43,482 nucleotides of DNA from Gemmatimonadota bacterium (GTDB lineage Bacteria; Gemmatimonadota; Gemmatimonadetes; Palauibacterales; Palauibacteraceae), in NCBI GenBank assembly GCA_022825725.1, contig JAJDWE010000013.1:1-43482 (forward strand), in the 5' to 3' direction. Shown piece by piece: positions 32,172-41,235 of this stretch. The translations under genes and the position numbers were made by a program. The notes beneath the pieces are model-generated. The model ran no database searches. It was not told where the DNA came from and saw only the letters and a program-made list of their open reading frames with translations. The stretch's first letter is position 1. Every line of letters begins with the position of its first letter.

Positions 32172-33206
32172 ATGAAAGCGGCCTACTTCGAACGACACGG
32201 AGGGCCCGACGTCATCCGCGTCGGCGACCTGCCCGAGCCGACGGCGGGACCCGGCGAGGCGGTGATCGGCGTGCGTGCGGCGGGCCTCAACCACCTCGAC
32301 CTCTGGACGCGGCGCGGCCTGCCCGGGCTCACGCTGAAGATGCCGCACATCGGAGGCTCGGACGTGGCGGGCGAGATCACGGCGACGGGGGATGGAGTGG
32401 AGGGCTGGGCCCCCGGAGACAGGGTCGCGGTAAACCCGGGCCTCTGGTGCGTCGACGATGGCTGCGAGTGGTGCGCCCGCGACGAGCACCCCCTCTGTAC
32501 CACCTACCGCATCCTCGGTGAGCATGTGCCCGGCGGTTTCGCGGAGCAGGTCGCGGTTCCGGTGCGCAATCTGGTCCGGCTCCCCGACGGTTTCCCGTTC
32601 GCGACCGCGGCCGTGGCGCCGCTCGTGTACCAGACGGCATGGCGCGGACTCCTCTCGCGGGGGCGCCTGGCGCCGGGAGAGACGGTCCTCATCACCGGGG
32701 CGTCCGGCGGCGTCTCCACCGCCGCGATCCAGATCGCGAAGCACCACGGGGCGCGCGTGTTCGCGGTCACGAGCGGGCCCGCGAACGTGCGGCGCGTGGA
32801 GGCGCTGGGGGCGGACCTCGTCATCGATCGTCTCGAGGAGGATTTCTCGCGGCGCGTCTGGGCGGAGACGGAGAAACGCGGCGTCGATCTCGTCCTCGAC
32901 AGCGTGGGCGCGGCGACGTGGGAGGGTTGCGTTCGCACGCTGGCGCGTGCGGGCAGGATGGTCGTGTACGGCGCTACGACCGGGCCGCAGGGGACACTCA
33001 ACATCGCGCGTCTGTTCTGGAGCCAGACATCGATCATGGGGACCACGATGGCGACGCGTGCCGAGTTCGAGGCCGTGATGGGGCTCGTGCTGGACGGCAC
33101 TCTTACCCCGATCGTCGACGACGTGTGGCCGCTGGACCGGGCGCGCGAGGCCCACGAGCGGCTGGAGGCGGGCGGAGTTTTCGGGAAGCTCGTCCTCGAG
33201 CCGTGA
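32172..33206 (+). CDS. Zinc-binding MDR-family dehydrogenase
   Basis: The 344-residue medium-chain dehydrogenase/reductase has a GroES-like N-terminal domain (AAGLNHLDLWTRRGLPG, GGSDVAGEI, GDRVAVNPG). The structural-zinc loop keeps four Cys (WCVDDGCEWCARDEHPLC). The NAD(P) fold has TGASGGVSTAAIQIAKHHGA. Catalytic-zinc Cys and His are not at the classical ADH positions (LNHLD in place of the usual CxxD), which suggests a quinone-oxidoreductase-like or enoyl-reductase-like role. The substrate is unknown. ATG 32172 was taken over the in-frame TTG at 32163. It is 10 nt upstream of glpD and probably co-transcribed. Confidence 0.85.
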   Translation: MKAAYFERHGGPDVIRVGDLPEPTAGPGEAVIGVRAAGLNHLDLWTRRGLPGLTLKMPHIGGSDVAGEITATGDGVEGWAPGDRVAVNPGLWCVDDGCEWCARDEHPLCTTYRILGEHVPGGFAEQVAVPVRNLVRLPDGFPFATAAVAPLVYQTAWRGLLSRGRLAPGETVLITGASGGVSTAAIQIAKHHGARVFAVTSGPANVRRVEALGADLVIDRLEEDFSRRVWAETEKRGVDLVLDSVGAATWEGCVRTLARAGRMVVYGATTGPQGTLNIARLFWSQTSIMGTTMATRAEFEAVMGLVLDGTLTPIVDDVWPLDRAREAHERLEAGGVFGKLVLEP

Positions 33207-33216
33207 CCCCGGCCCC

Positions 33217-34935
33217 GTGACGGCTCCGGGGCGCGCCGAGCGGTTCCGGAACCTCGCGGAGACCGCCTTCGACATCCTCGTCATCGGCGGCGGCATTTCC
33301 GGCGCTGCCGTTGCGCGTGACGCGGCCCGCCGCGGCTTTCGCACCGCTCTCGTCGAAGCCGCGGATTTCGCGTCGGGCACGAGCAGTCGTTCTTCCCGCC
33401 TCGTCCACGGCGGCCTGCGCTACCTGGAGCACTTCGAGCTCGACCTCGTGTTCGAGGCGAGCCAGGAACGGCGGACCCTGCTCCGCATCGCGACCCACCT
33501 CGTCCGGCCGCTGGAGTTCCACTTTCCGATTTTCCGGGACGGCCGCATTGGCCGGAGGAAGCTGGACGCGGGGATGTGGCTCTACGACGCGCTCTCGCTG
33601 TTCCGCAACATCGAACGCCATCAGATGCTCGACACCGAGGCCATGCTCGCCCGTGAACCGGGGCTGCGCGCCGAGGGGCTTCTCGGCGGCGCGCGCTACT
33701 TCGACGCCCAGGTCGACGATGCGCGGCTCGTCGTTACGACCATCGTGGCGGCCGTCGAGGCCGGTGCGACCGTGGTCAACCGGGCCGAAGTCCTCCGCAT
33801 CGACGCCTCGGACTGGCCGGGCCACCGGGCGCGGGTGAGAGACGCGGAGAGCGGACGGGAAGTGGAGGTCGACGCTCTCGCGATCGTGAACGCGACCGGC
33901 GCGTGGGCCGAACAGATGCTCGATCGCGTCACCGCGGACGCGCGGGGGTCCGGCTCGGGGGAGGGCGCGGCGGCCGCCGTGCGCATCCGTCCGTCGCGCG
34001 GGACGCACATCCACGTCGCGCGCGAACGAGTGGGGCACTCCGGCGCCCTGATCTTCGAGGCGCCCCGGGACGGCCGCGTGATGTTCATTCTTCCCTGGCG
34101 CGAGGACCTCACCCTCATCGGCACCACGGACGAGTTCTTCGACGGCCGTCCGCACGAGGTCGCGGCCACCCCCGGGGACATCGCGTACCTGGTCGAGGCT
34201 ACCCGTCACCTGCTCCCCGCATCGAAGCTGGGCCCGGAAGATGTGATCAGCGCCTGGGCCGGCCTGCGGCCGCTCGTCGCGCCGGCCGCGGACGGGGACG
34301 ACGAGGGCGCCGTGTCGAGGGAGTTCGAGGTCCATCAGCATCCCCCGGGCATCTTCACCTTGAGCGGGGGAAAGCTGACCTCTCACCGGCACATGGCCGA
34401 AGCGACGCTGGATCGCGTGCAGGCGTTCCTTGCGCCGGCCGGCGTGAAGGCGATTCGGAAGGTGGACACGGACAAGGTTCCGCTCCCCGGCGCGCGGTTC
34501 CGGGATCTGGACGCGCTCCGCAGCCGGATCCGGGCGCGTGCCGACACGCAGGGACTCGAGCGCGTTTCCGCCGACCGGCTCACGCGCGCGTACGGGACGA
34601 GAGCGAACCGGGTTCTCGACCTCGTCGAGCGAAATCCGCGGCTCGGCGAGAGGGTGGTCGCGGGGAGGCCGCACCTTCTGGCCGAAGCGGTGTATTCAGT
34701 GCGGAGCGAGATGGCCCTGCACGTCGAGGACATTCTCTTTCGGCGGATGCGGGTCGGCCTCGAGACGCGCTCCGGGACGCCGGAGGCGGCGCGGCGCGTC
34801 GCCGAAGTCGTGGCCCCGGAGCTGGACTGGACAACCGAACGACGGACGGAGGAAGTGAAACGGGCGCTGGACTTCAGGGCGGTGGACGACGGCGCGATCC
34901 GCGAGCTGGCGGCCCGCGCGAAGGAGGGCCGCTGA
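33217..34935 (+). CDS. glpD: FAD-dependent glycerol-3-phosphate dehydrogenase
   Basis: The 572-residue enzyme starts at GTG 33217. The FAD fold is DILVIGGGISGAAVARDAARRG, followed by the family motif GTSSRSSRLVHGGLRYLEHF. FILPWREDLTLIGTTDEFF and TLSGGKLTSHRHMAE are further GlpD/GlpA hallmarks. The C-terminal helical domain (about 420-560) corresponds to the GlpD cap. It oxidises sn-glycerol-3-phosphate to dihydroxyacetone phosphate at the membrane and passes electrons to quinone. No glpF or glpK is in view. Confidence 0.93.
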   Translation: MTAPGRAERFRNLAETAFDILVIGGGISGAAVARDAARRGFRTALVEAADFASGTSSRSSRLVHGGLRYLEHFELDLVFEASQERRTLLRIATHLVRPLEFHFPIFRDGRIGRRKLDAGMWLYDALSLFRNIERHQMLDTEAMLAREPGLRAEGLLGGARYFDAQVDDARLVVTTIVAAVEAGATVVNRAEVLRIDASDWPGHRARVRDAESGREVEVDALAIVNATGAWAEQMLDRVTADARGSGSGEGAAAAVRIRPSRGTHIHVARERVGHSGALIFEAPRDGRVMFILPWREDLTLIGTTDEFFDGRPHEVAATPGDIAYLVEATRHLLPASKLGPEDVISAWAGLRPLVAPAADGDDEGAVSREFEVHQHPPGIFTLSGGKLTSHRHMAEATLDRVQAFLAPAGVKAIRKVDTDKVPLPGARFRDLDALRSRIRARADTQGLERVSADRLTRAYGTRANRVLDLVERNPRLGERVVAGRPHLLAEAVYSVRSEMALHVEDILFRRMRVGLETRSGTPEAARRVAEVVAPELDWTTERRTEEVKRALDFRAVDDGAIRELAARAKEGR

Positions 34936-35705
34936 ACGGGCGGCCATGCCGGTGGGGCCACGTTCTCTTCGGCCTTGCGTGGCTCGCGGCGGCGTGCGCC
35001 CCGGCCGACGACGCGTCCGATTCGTCCGGCGTCCCGCCCGATTCCACGCCGTCCGCCGACGCCGCGGCGGTCGCCCCGCTCCCGGGCGAGGGTCCGACCC
35101 GCGAATATCGGATTCTCCTCGTCAACCCGCTCGACGTCGACGCGTACGTCTTCGCCGCCGCGGGGGCGGGAAGCGTCGTGCTCGATACCGTGCCGCGTCG
35201 GGACTCGGTCCGGGTGAACATTCGGGTGCGCGCCCATCTCGTCCGCCTCGAGGCACGCGACTCGGGAGGGATGCTCCTGGCGGAGACCGACCTCGCGCTG
35301 GCCGGGGACACTCTCAACCGCTGGGCCATCGAGGTCGACGCCCCCACCGCACGTGTCACCATCGGGCCCCAGAGTTCGTTAAATGGCAGGAAGGTCTTAT
35401 ACTATGGGAGCGATCTGTGTCCGGATCCGGCGTTGGGTGCGGCGTTAGGTGCAGGGACGATGGAGGAGGGGGGACGCCATGAAGAAGCTGAGGATCGCGC
35501 TGGCGCTCGTCGCGAGTATCGCGATGATCGTCGTCGGGCAGCGTCAGGTCGGCCAGAAGGATGTGCGGACGCAGGAGGCCGACATCCAGGGAGTCGATTC
35601 CGAGAACGAGGCCTTGTTCATCTAGCTCGACGGCCGGCGGCCTCGCCGGTCCCACCGTCCGAAGCACCGGCGGGCACTCTCGCGTCCGACGGTGACGGAG
35701 CATGA
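34932..35705 (+). CDS. Lipoprotein with probable CTG start; C-terminal third doubtful
   Basis: The frame has no ATG, GTG or TTG near its signal peptide. CTG 34932 overlaps the glpD stop (CTGA) and has AGGAGG four nt upstream, giving NGRPCRWGHVLFGLAWLAAAC, a good lipobox with Cys21 or 22. A Pro/Asp/Ser linker and a conserved-looking domain follow to about position 35375 (TREYRILLVNPLDVDAYVF, NRWAIEVDAPTARVTIGP). Beyond that the frame is Arg/Gly-rich and overlaps a better small gene in another frame (35479-35625), so the true end may be near 35375 with a lost stop or frameshift. The open frame formally ends at 35705, overlapping an ATG. Function unknown. Confidence 0.55.
   Translation: MNGRPCRWGHVLFGLAWLAAACAPADDASDSSGVPPDSTPSADAAAVAPLPGEGPTREYRILLVNPLDVDAYVFAAAGAGSVVLDTVPRRDSVRVNIRVRAHLVRLEARDSGGMLLAETDLALAGDTLNRWAIEVDAPTARVTIGPQSSLNGRKVLYYGSDLCPDPALGAALGAGTMEEGGRHEEAEDRAGARREYRDDRRRAASGRPEGCADAGGRHPGSRFRERGLVHLARRPAASPVPPSEAPAGTLASDGDGA
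35398..35403 (+). promoter_or_regulatory. TATACT -10 element before the small gene
   Basis: An unusually AT-rich patch, TTAAAT to TATACT, interrupts GC-rich sequence at the end of the conserved lipoprotein domain and about 75 bp before the small gene's ATG. A -35 is not clear (TTCGTT, 18 nt upstream). Confidence 0.4.
35429..35452. repeat. 12-bp tandem repeat in the small gene's leader
   Basis: GGCGTTGGGTGC (35429-35440) is followed directly by GGCGTTAGGTGC (35441-35452), one mismatch apart. Confidence 0.7.
35479..35625 (+). CDS. Small secreted or membrane-anchored peptide, 48 residues
   Basis: ATG 35479 has a very strong GGAGGAGG ribosome-binding site about 10 nt upstream and ends at TAG 35623-35625. 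The N-terminus is a clear signal/anchor, MKKLRIALALVASIAMIVVG, followed by a hydrophilic acidic tail (QEADIQGVDSENEALFI). It lies in a different frame from the long lipoprotein reading over the same DNA and looks far more protein-like. Homologues and function are unknown to me. Confidence 0.6.
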   Translation: MKKLRIALALVASIAMIVVGQRQVGQKDVRTQEADIQGVDSENEALFI

Positions 35706-35722
35706 CAGGTGCGAGGCACCGG

Positions 35723-36979
35723 ATGAATCCAGCCAGGAGTCATGTCGCCCGAGGGGTCGGCTTGCGCCGTCGTTTGCTCCGAATCGCCTTGGTGCCGTAT
35801 GCGGTGGGGCTCGCCGCCTGCACCGGGGAGGGCTTTGGGCCGCCGGCCCCGTTCTCGGATTGCTCGCTTCCGCTCGTGAACTTCACGGACGCCGGCGCCG
35901 CGCGCTCGAACATTCCGGCGCTCACCAATCCCGAGGTCGCCACGCGGCTCATCGCGCCCCACGTCGGTTACGTCAATCGTGGCGACCTCGTGATCGGGCT
36001 CGAATTCAACGGCCAGCCTCTCGCGATACCCCTCAAGCTCCTCTGGTATCACGAGGTTCTGAATCTGCAGGCCGACGTCGACCCGACCGTCCCGAATGCG
36101 ACGGGAGAACGGCTCACGATCACCTATTCGCCGCTCACGGGATCCGTCCGCGTCTTCGATCCCGCGGCGACCGACACGCCCGACTTTGCGGTGTCCAACT
36201 ACGTCCTCGACAACAATCTCGTGATGGACGATGGTTCCGGGACGCTCTACCCCCAGTTGACGCGATCCGCCACCTGCGGCCCGCAGGACGGCGTCAACCT
36301 GAAGCGCGTGCCGTACGAACTGATGGTGTACGGGGCCTGGCTCCAGGTCTTTCAGGACACCTGGATCGCAACGCGCGTGACGGGGCACGACTTCCTCTAC
36401 ACCCTCTACCCGTACGGGAACTACCGGGACCCGGACAACGCATCGCTCTTCTATCCGACGTCCGCCCCGATCGACTTGCGCCGAAGGCCCAAGGAGCGCG
36501 TGGTCGGAGTCCCGTCGGGGACCGGCGGCTACGCGTTCGCCATCTCGGATCTGCGAGAGGTGGCCGCACAGGACCAGGAGGGGCAGAATTTCACCGTCTG
36601 GGCCGCGAGTGCCCGCGTCGGGGGCGAGCCCGTGGTCGCGTTCTGGAACTCCGTCGCGCAGAGTGCGCGGATCTACCACGCCCGTGCCAACGGACGGTTT
36701 CTCACGTTCGAGGTCGTCGAGGGTCGCCGGCAGGACGTGGAAACGGGGAGCGTGTGGAACTTCGGCGGCGAGGCCGTGGCGGGCCCGCTCGACGGAGAGA
36801 GACTCGAGCCTCACCCCGAGGCGTACCACGCCTTCTGGTTCGCCTGGGCCGCGTTCCAGCCGGACACAGAGCTGTGGGAGCCCCCGGTTCCCCTCACCGG
36901 CTCCGCAGACTTCGTGCCGACGGATGGCGCGACGCTGCTGCCGGACGATCCGGATCTGTCGAGACGGCGTCCGCGCTGA
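35723..36979 (+). CDS. DUF3179-domain lipoprotein
   Basis: ATG 35723, with GAGG 6-8 nt upstream, gives 418 residues; ATG 35702 is in frame but its GGAG is only one base away. The lipobox is VGLAAC. The DUF3179 pattern is clear: NPEVATRLIAPHVGYVN, then PLAIPLKLLWYHEVLN, then ITYSPLTGSVRVFD. The last segment has Ser and Thr where many family members have the two Cys of CPLCG. VWAASARVGG and AFWNSVAQSARIYHA occur in the C-terminal half. It is anchored in the envelope; the biochemical role of the family is not established. It follows the small peptide gene by about 100 bp. Confidence 0.8.
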   Translation: MNPARSHVARGVGLRRRLLRIALVPYAVGLAACTGEGFGPPAPFSDCSLPLVNFTDAGAARSNIPALTNPEVATRLIAPHVGYVNRGDLVIGLEFNGQPLAIPLKLLWYHEVLNLQADVDPTVPNATGERLTITYSPLTGSVRVFDPAATDTPDFAVSNYVLDNNLVMDDGSGTLYPQLTRSATCGPQDGVNLKRVPYELMVYGAWLQVFQDTWIATRVTGHDFLYTLYPYGNYRDPDNASLFYPTSAPIDLRRRPKERVVGVPSGTGGYAFAISDLREVAAQDQEGQNFTVWAASARVGGEPVVAFWNSVAQSARIYHARANGRFLTFEVVEGRRQDVETGSVWNFGGEAVAGPLDGERLEPHPEAYHAFWFAWAAFQPDTELWEPPVPLTGSADFVPTDGATLLPDDPDLSRRRPR

Positions 36980-37001
36980 TCCGCGCCGCCGCCCGTCGGC
37001 G

Positions 37002-38201
37002 TCAGCGCGTCCCGGGCACTGCGGGCATCGGGTACTTCTCGAGCCAGGCGAAGCCGAAATCGTCGCTTCGGACCAGGTAGGCGCTCTCCGCTCCGAAGGT
37101 GACGAGCCGTCGCTCCTCGGGCAGTTCCACCTGGGCGACTCGCTGCCCGTCCGCGTCGAACACATCGTACAGGTGCGCTTCCCCCGCCGGCACATGGCGC
37201 CGTACCCACGCCCGACCTTCCGCATCGACCGCGACCGCGCCGGCGGGAATGACCGGCTTCTCGTCGGGCCACTCGAAGTCGGAGGGATCCGCATTGCTGG
37301 AGCCTGAAGGTGCTCGGCTCATGGACATCCGCATCCCGCTCCCATCGTCCGTGGCCTCGACACGCAGCCCGCCCCCGAGCTGGTCCAGCCACTCGTTCTG
37401 GTCCGCCCGCCGCACCCGCACCGGCTCGTACGGGATCCCGGGCCCCCGCGTCACCCCGCCCGCGCGATCCAGCCACTCCAGGCGGTAGCCGTCCGCGCGC
37501 GCGACCGCCACCCGGCCGTCCCAGGCCACGTTCCACGCATCCTGGTTGGAGAACGGCACGGGCCGGATGTTCACGCTCCGGTTGTTGGCGTCCCCCGACT
37601 CAACGCGCGTCTGTTCCGCGAGCCGGACCCGTCCGACTTCGGAGGTCTCGCCGGTCGCCGGATCGAAGCGCGCCACGGCGGCGGAGTCCGATATGCCCGC
37701 CATCCCGTCGAGTCGTTGCTGGAAGTAGATCCCCCCTTCGCGGTCGGTCCCCACCGGAATCATCATCGTCATCCCGGCATTCGGGCCTCCGCGGGCGATC
37801 GGCCACGTCTCGCCGAAGCCGAGGTCCGCTTCGATGCGGGTGAGCCGCGCGTTGCCGAGGTCGACGAGGAGCGTCGCGCCGTCCGGAAGAGGAAAGAGAC
37901 CGTCCGGCGTCCGATATTCCTCCGGCCCCTGTCCCGTGTTTGTCAGCGTGTCCGCGCCGCCCCCGGGCATCCACGCGATGACCGCCGCCCCGAAACCGTC
38001 GGCGATGAGTACGCGGCCGTCCTCGAGTTCGCGCACGCCACGCATGGAACCAAGGCCGTCCTCGAAGGCCGCGGTCGCCATCCCGAACGAAACCCGCGGC
38101 GCCTCCTGCGCCTCCGCTGTGCGAACCGCCGCTGGCGACAGCATCACTGCGGCCACCAGCCCGACGCGGATCACTCCGGAGTTCCGTGCCGTGTTCACCA
38201 T
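37002..38201 (-). CDS. Exported beta-propeller (NHL/6-bladed type) protein
   Basis: ATG 38201 gives 399 residues with a signal peptide ending AVRTAEAQ. Repeated blades show LEDGRVLIADGFGAAVIAW, FPLPDGATLLVDLGNARL and AVDAEGRAWVRRHV, typical of NHL- or TolB-like propellers that are common in this phylum. A GGCGGAAA motif precedes the start. No catalytic site is visible, so a binding role is likely. It converges with the DUF3179 gene, leaving 22 bp between them. Confidence 0.72.
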   Translation of the reverse strand: MVNTARNSGVIRVGLVAAVMLSPAAVRTAEAQEAPRVSFGMATAAFEDGLGSMRGVRELEDGRVLIADGFGAAVIAWMPGGGADTLTNTGQGPEEYRTPDGLFPLPDGATLLVDLGNARLTRIEADLGFGETWPIARGGPNAGMTMMIPVGTDREGGIYFQQRLDGMAGISDSAAVARFDPATGETSEVGRVRLAEQTRVESGDANNRSVNIRPVPFSNQDAWNVAWDGRVAVARADGYRLEWLDRAGGVTRGPGIPYEPVRVRRADQNEWLDQLGGGLRVEATDDGSGMRMSMSRAPSGSSNADPSDFEWPDEKPVIPAGAVAVDAEGRAWVRRHVPAGEAHLYDVFDADGQRVAQVELPEERRLVTFGAESAYLVRSDDFGFAWLEKYPMPAVPGTR

Positions 38202-38220
38202 CGAATTTCCGCCACTTCTC

Positions 38221-38457
38221 TTACCAGTTCTCTTCGGGCTCGTCCCAGGTCTGGGCCCAGAATTCGTCCTCCTCGGCCCTCGCCAGCTCGAGATCCACCG
38301 GTTCGACATCCTCCGCGTCCACGCGGCCCACCGTCTCGATGCGCTGCACGATCTCGTCCGTCACGCCGGGGCGGGTCCGGCGACGCAACTGGCTCCGGCG
38401 TCTCCAGCCGGCCACCGCCACCAGCACCGCAAGCGCCACGAAAATGTAACCGGTCAC
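38221..38457 (-). CDS. Small single-pass membrane protein
   Basis: GTG 38457 gives a 78-residue product that begins with one membrane helix (TGYIFVALAVLVAVAGW), then a strongly basic stretch RRRSQLRRRTR, and ends in an acidic, Trp-containing tail (EEDEFWAQTWDEPEENW). The charge pattern puts the tail in the cytosol. The longer reading upstream of the GTG is Arg/Pro-rich and overlaps no known motif. It sits between the DUF5916 and propeller genes on the same strand. Function unknown. Confidence 0.6.
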   Translation of the reverse strand: MTGYIFVALAVLVAVAGWRRRSQLRRRTRPGVTDEIVQRIETVGRVDAEDVEPVDLELARAEEDEFWAQTWDEPEENW

Positions 38458-38523
38458 CGCTTCCCGCTGTTCTCGACGGCCGGCGGACCGTGGCGGGGGC
38501 CGCGCTGCCCCCGCCACGCCGAA

Positions 38524-41235
38524 CTAGAGCCCCAGCCAGTGCTCGAACTTGATGAGGAAGATATTGGTGGAGGGAATCCGCGCGAGGTCCGTCAGATCGT
38601 CGCCGAGGCGGAACGAACCGTCGTTGCGGAACGACTGCTGGTCGCGGCTCCAGACGAGGAACACGGTCGATCCGGGCCGATACTGCCAGCGCAGGACCAG
38701 GTTGGAGCGGAACGACTTGACGTTGAAGTCGGGATCCGCGAAACCGAAGTCCGGCTTCCCGTCCCGGTCGGCGTCGACCTGGTAGAGTCCGAAACCGTTC
38801 GCCTCCAGCCGCCGGATCTCGTTCTCCCCGTACGTCCGGAAGCGGTCGGAGAAATCGGAAGCCCGCGGATCATCGACCTCCATGAAACGGTCGTAGCTCC
38901 CCGCGCTCACGAAGGGCTGGGCGTAGAACTGAAGGGAAAGATCCGGGCTGAACGTGTAGTTCAGGCGCGTCGTGATCGAGACCGTCTGCTGGCTCAGACG
39001 CGCGAACACGTAGTGCGTCCCGTCGGAGGCGTCGGGCCGCGAGACGAACTGCCACGCCTGATCGTTCCACTGCACGCTCGGGCCGAGGTTGAGCTGGAGA
39101 CGGCTCGACGCCTGGAGCATCACGTTCGGCGACAGGCCCAGGCGGCGGGTCGCGGTGCGGTACTCTCCTCCGGCGTTGAACACGACTCCGAGCCTCACGG
39201 GCTTCCGCTGGTCCGTGAACACGCCGCCCCAGCTGCTCCACTGGCTCGGCTGGTAGAGCGCGGGCCCGCCGCGCAGCGCCGTGGTGGCGAGCCCCGCCCA
39301 CTCCTGATTGAAGCCGGCGAAGCCGCGCCAGAAGTTCTTGAGCTGGAAATTCCCGTTCACGTTGCCCCCCGTGAACTGCCGTTCCCCGTTGAACGTCCAG
39401 CCGGACCACGTCGCCGCGTTCACACCCCAGTTCCGGAACGGCCCCTGCGGCCGGAACTGCTCGTAGTTCACCCAGGCCGCCCCGACCCGGTAATCCGCGT
39501 TCTGCTGGAATCCGAGGTCATTCGACTCGAAGCCGGGCGACCGGTTCTCGCCGAACAGTCCGTAGCGCCAGTTCCCGCCTCCCACCTTCGAGAAACTGAT
39601 CGTCGACGTGCTGCCCGAGAGGCGCGTGCGGGAGGGGTCCAGTCCGTGCCGGGAGTCCGGGCTCTGGAAGTAGTGGACGGAGGAACGCTGGATGCGTGCG
39701 ATCGCCTCCGGGGTTCCGCTCACCGTACTCCCGATCACGTGACCGTCGATCTGATAGTTCCCGTTCCCGAACCGATGGCGGAAGTCGAACCCTCCCGTGT
39801 ACGCCTCGTCCGCCAGGAAGGCGAGCGTCCCTCCGGCGCCCAGACCTCGGTTCGTGGCGGTGGCGATGACGCCGACGGCGCTCTCGCCGTCGCGGAAGTC
39901 CTTGATGACCCGCGCCACGGCGTAATTGGTCATCGGCTCCACGAGTTGCGCGCCGGATGTGCCCCCCGGCGAAATGAAGCGTGCGTTCTCGTTCGAGGTG
40001 AGGGCATCGAGGAACCCGATCGACCAGCCGTCCGCCGTCTTCCCGGAAAGTTTCGCCGCTCCGAGAATGCTCGTCGCCTCCGGCACGTCGCGGTATTCCG
40101 CCGGGCCCGTGACGGACCCCTGAGGCGTCCGCCCGACCCGGCGGCTGTAGAAGAGCGACTCGTTGTTGTCATCGCCTCCGCCGAAGGAAAAACCGAAGAT
40201 GTCCGATCCCTCCTGGAAGAACGGCCGCTTCTCGGGGAAGAACGTCTCGAACGCCGTGAGGTTCACGACGGACGGATCCGCTTCGACCTGTCCGAAGTCG
40301 GGGTTCACGGTGACGTCGAGCGTGAGATTCTCCGTGATCCCGTACTTCAGATCGCCTCCCACCGTCTGGCGCAGGTCCGTGGCCGCGTAGAAAGGGTTGT
40401 CGGCTGTGCCCGGGGCCCGCGTCGCCGACGAGAGGACGTAGGGCCGTACCTCCAGATTGCGGCGCGGCCGGAGGCCCTGAAGGTCGCGCAGCGTGCCGAA
40501 GGCGGACACGACCCGCGAGCGGTCCTCCGGGAGGGGCGACCACACGCTCAACTCCTCGAGGCGGGCGATCTCGCGCAGGAAGTTGATGCCCCACGTGCTT
40601 CCGGAACCGTCGTCCGACGAGCCGGCGAACCGGAGTTGCGAGAGCGGGATCCGCAGTTCGGCCGTCCAGCCCGTCTCGTCCGAGCGCGTCGCGCTCTCCC
40701 ACACCGCGTCCCAATCACCGTCCTCCTGCGTGTCGGAGAACATCAGCGCGTCGCTCTGGACGCCCGCCACGCTGACGGAGAAGCGGAACGCCGTGCGGTG
40801 ATCGAAGTAGCTGTCGAACGCGACGGAAAAGGCGTCCGTCGTCACCTGCTCATCGCGGCGCGCGAGTCGGCGGATGATCCCGTCGGGGTCACGGTCGTAC
40901 ATCCGCGCGCCGATGTAGACGGCGTCGTCCGTATAGAGGACCCGGACCTCGGTGCGCTCGCTCGCCGGTTCGCCCGGATCGGGCTGAAACTGGACGAAGT
41001 CGGCGGCAACCGGCGCGCCGTTCCACGCGGGTTCATCCAGCCGTCCGTCGATCTGCGGTGGTTCCGTCGTGCGGACGGCCCGGAGCGCCGGTGCCGCGGC
41101 GGCCCGCGCGCTCGACTCGCCGCCGATCGCGGAGTCCTGCGCCCCAAGCGGCGCGGCCAGGCCCATCAGCAACACGAACGCCGCCCACCGGCGCAACGGG
41201 GCGGCGGAATCTATCAAGAACGAGGAAAACCCCAA
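38524..41235 (-). CDS. DUF5916/CBM9-like exported outer-membrane protein
   Basis: The likely start is TTG 41235, with an AAGGAAGG ribosome-binding site just upstream, giving 903 residues; no ATG or GTG suits the signal peptide, which ends APLGAQ. Residues about 50-230 are a CBM9-like domain (PPQIDGRLDEPAWNGAP, YTDDAVYIGARMYDRDP). The remainder is the DUF5916 barrel, with DVTVNPDFGQVEADPS and FFPEKRPFFQEGSDIF as family marks and a C-terminus ending in an aromatic-rich strand (FLIKFEHWLGL). These proteins are thought to sit in the outer membrane; the ligand is unknown. Confidence 0.85.
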   Translation of the reverse strand: MGFSSFLIDSAAPLRRWAAFVLLMGLAAPLGAQDSAIGGESSARAAAAPALRAVRTTEPPQIDGRLDEPAWNGAPVAADFVQFQPDPGEPASERTEVRVLYTDDAVYIGARMYDRDPDGIIRRLARRDEQVTTDAFSVAFDSYFDHRTAFRFSVSVAGVQSDALMFSDTQEDGDWDAVWESATRSDETGWTAELRIPLSQLRFAGSSDDGSGSTWGINFLREIARLEELSVWSPLPEDRSRVVSAFGTLRDLQGLRPRRNLEVRPYVLSSATRAPGTADNPFYAATDLRQTVGGDLKYGITENLTLDVTVNPDFGQVEADPSVVNLTAFETFFPEKRPFFQEGSDIFGFSFGGGDDNNESLFYSRRVGRTPQGSVTGPAEYRDVPEATSILGAAKLSGKTADGWSIGFLDALTSNENARFISPGGTSGAQLVEPMTNYAVARVIKDFRDGESAVGVIATATNRGLGAGGTLAFLADEAYTGGFDFRHRFGNGNYQIDGHVIGSTVSGTPEAIARIQRSSVHYFQSPDSRHGLDPSRTRLSGSTSTISFSKVGGGNWRYGLFGENRSPGFESNDLGFQQNADYRVGAAWVNYEQFRPQGPFRNWGVNAATWSGWTFNGERQFTGGNVNGNFQLKNFWRGFAGFNQEWAGLATTALRGGPALYQPSQWSSWGGVFTDQRKPVRLGVVFNAGGEYRTATRRLGLSPNVMLQASSRLQLNLGPSVQWNDQAWQFVSRPDASDGTHYVFARLSQQTVSITTRLNYTFSPDLSLQFYAQPFVSAGSYDRFMEVDDPRASDFSDRFRTYGENEIRRLEANGFGLYQVDADRDGKPDFGFADPDFNVKSFRSNLVLRWQYRPGSTVFLVWSRDQQSFRNDGSFRLGDDLTDLARIPSTNIFLIKFEHWLGL

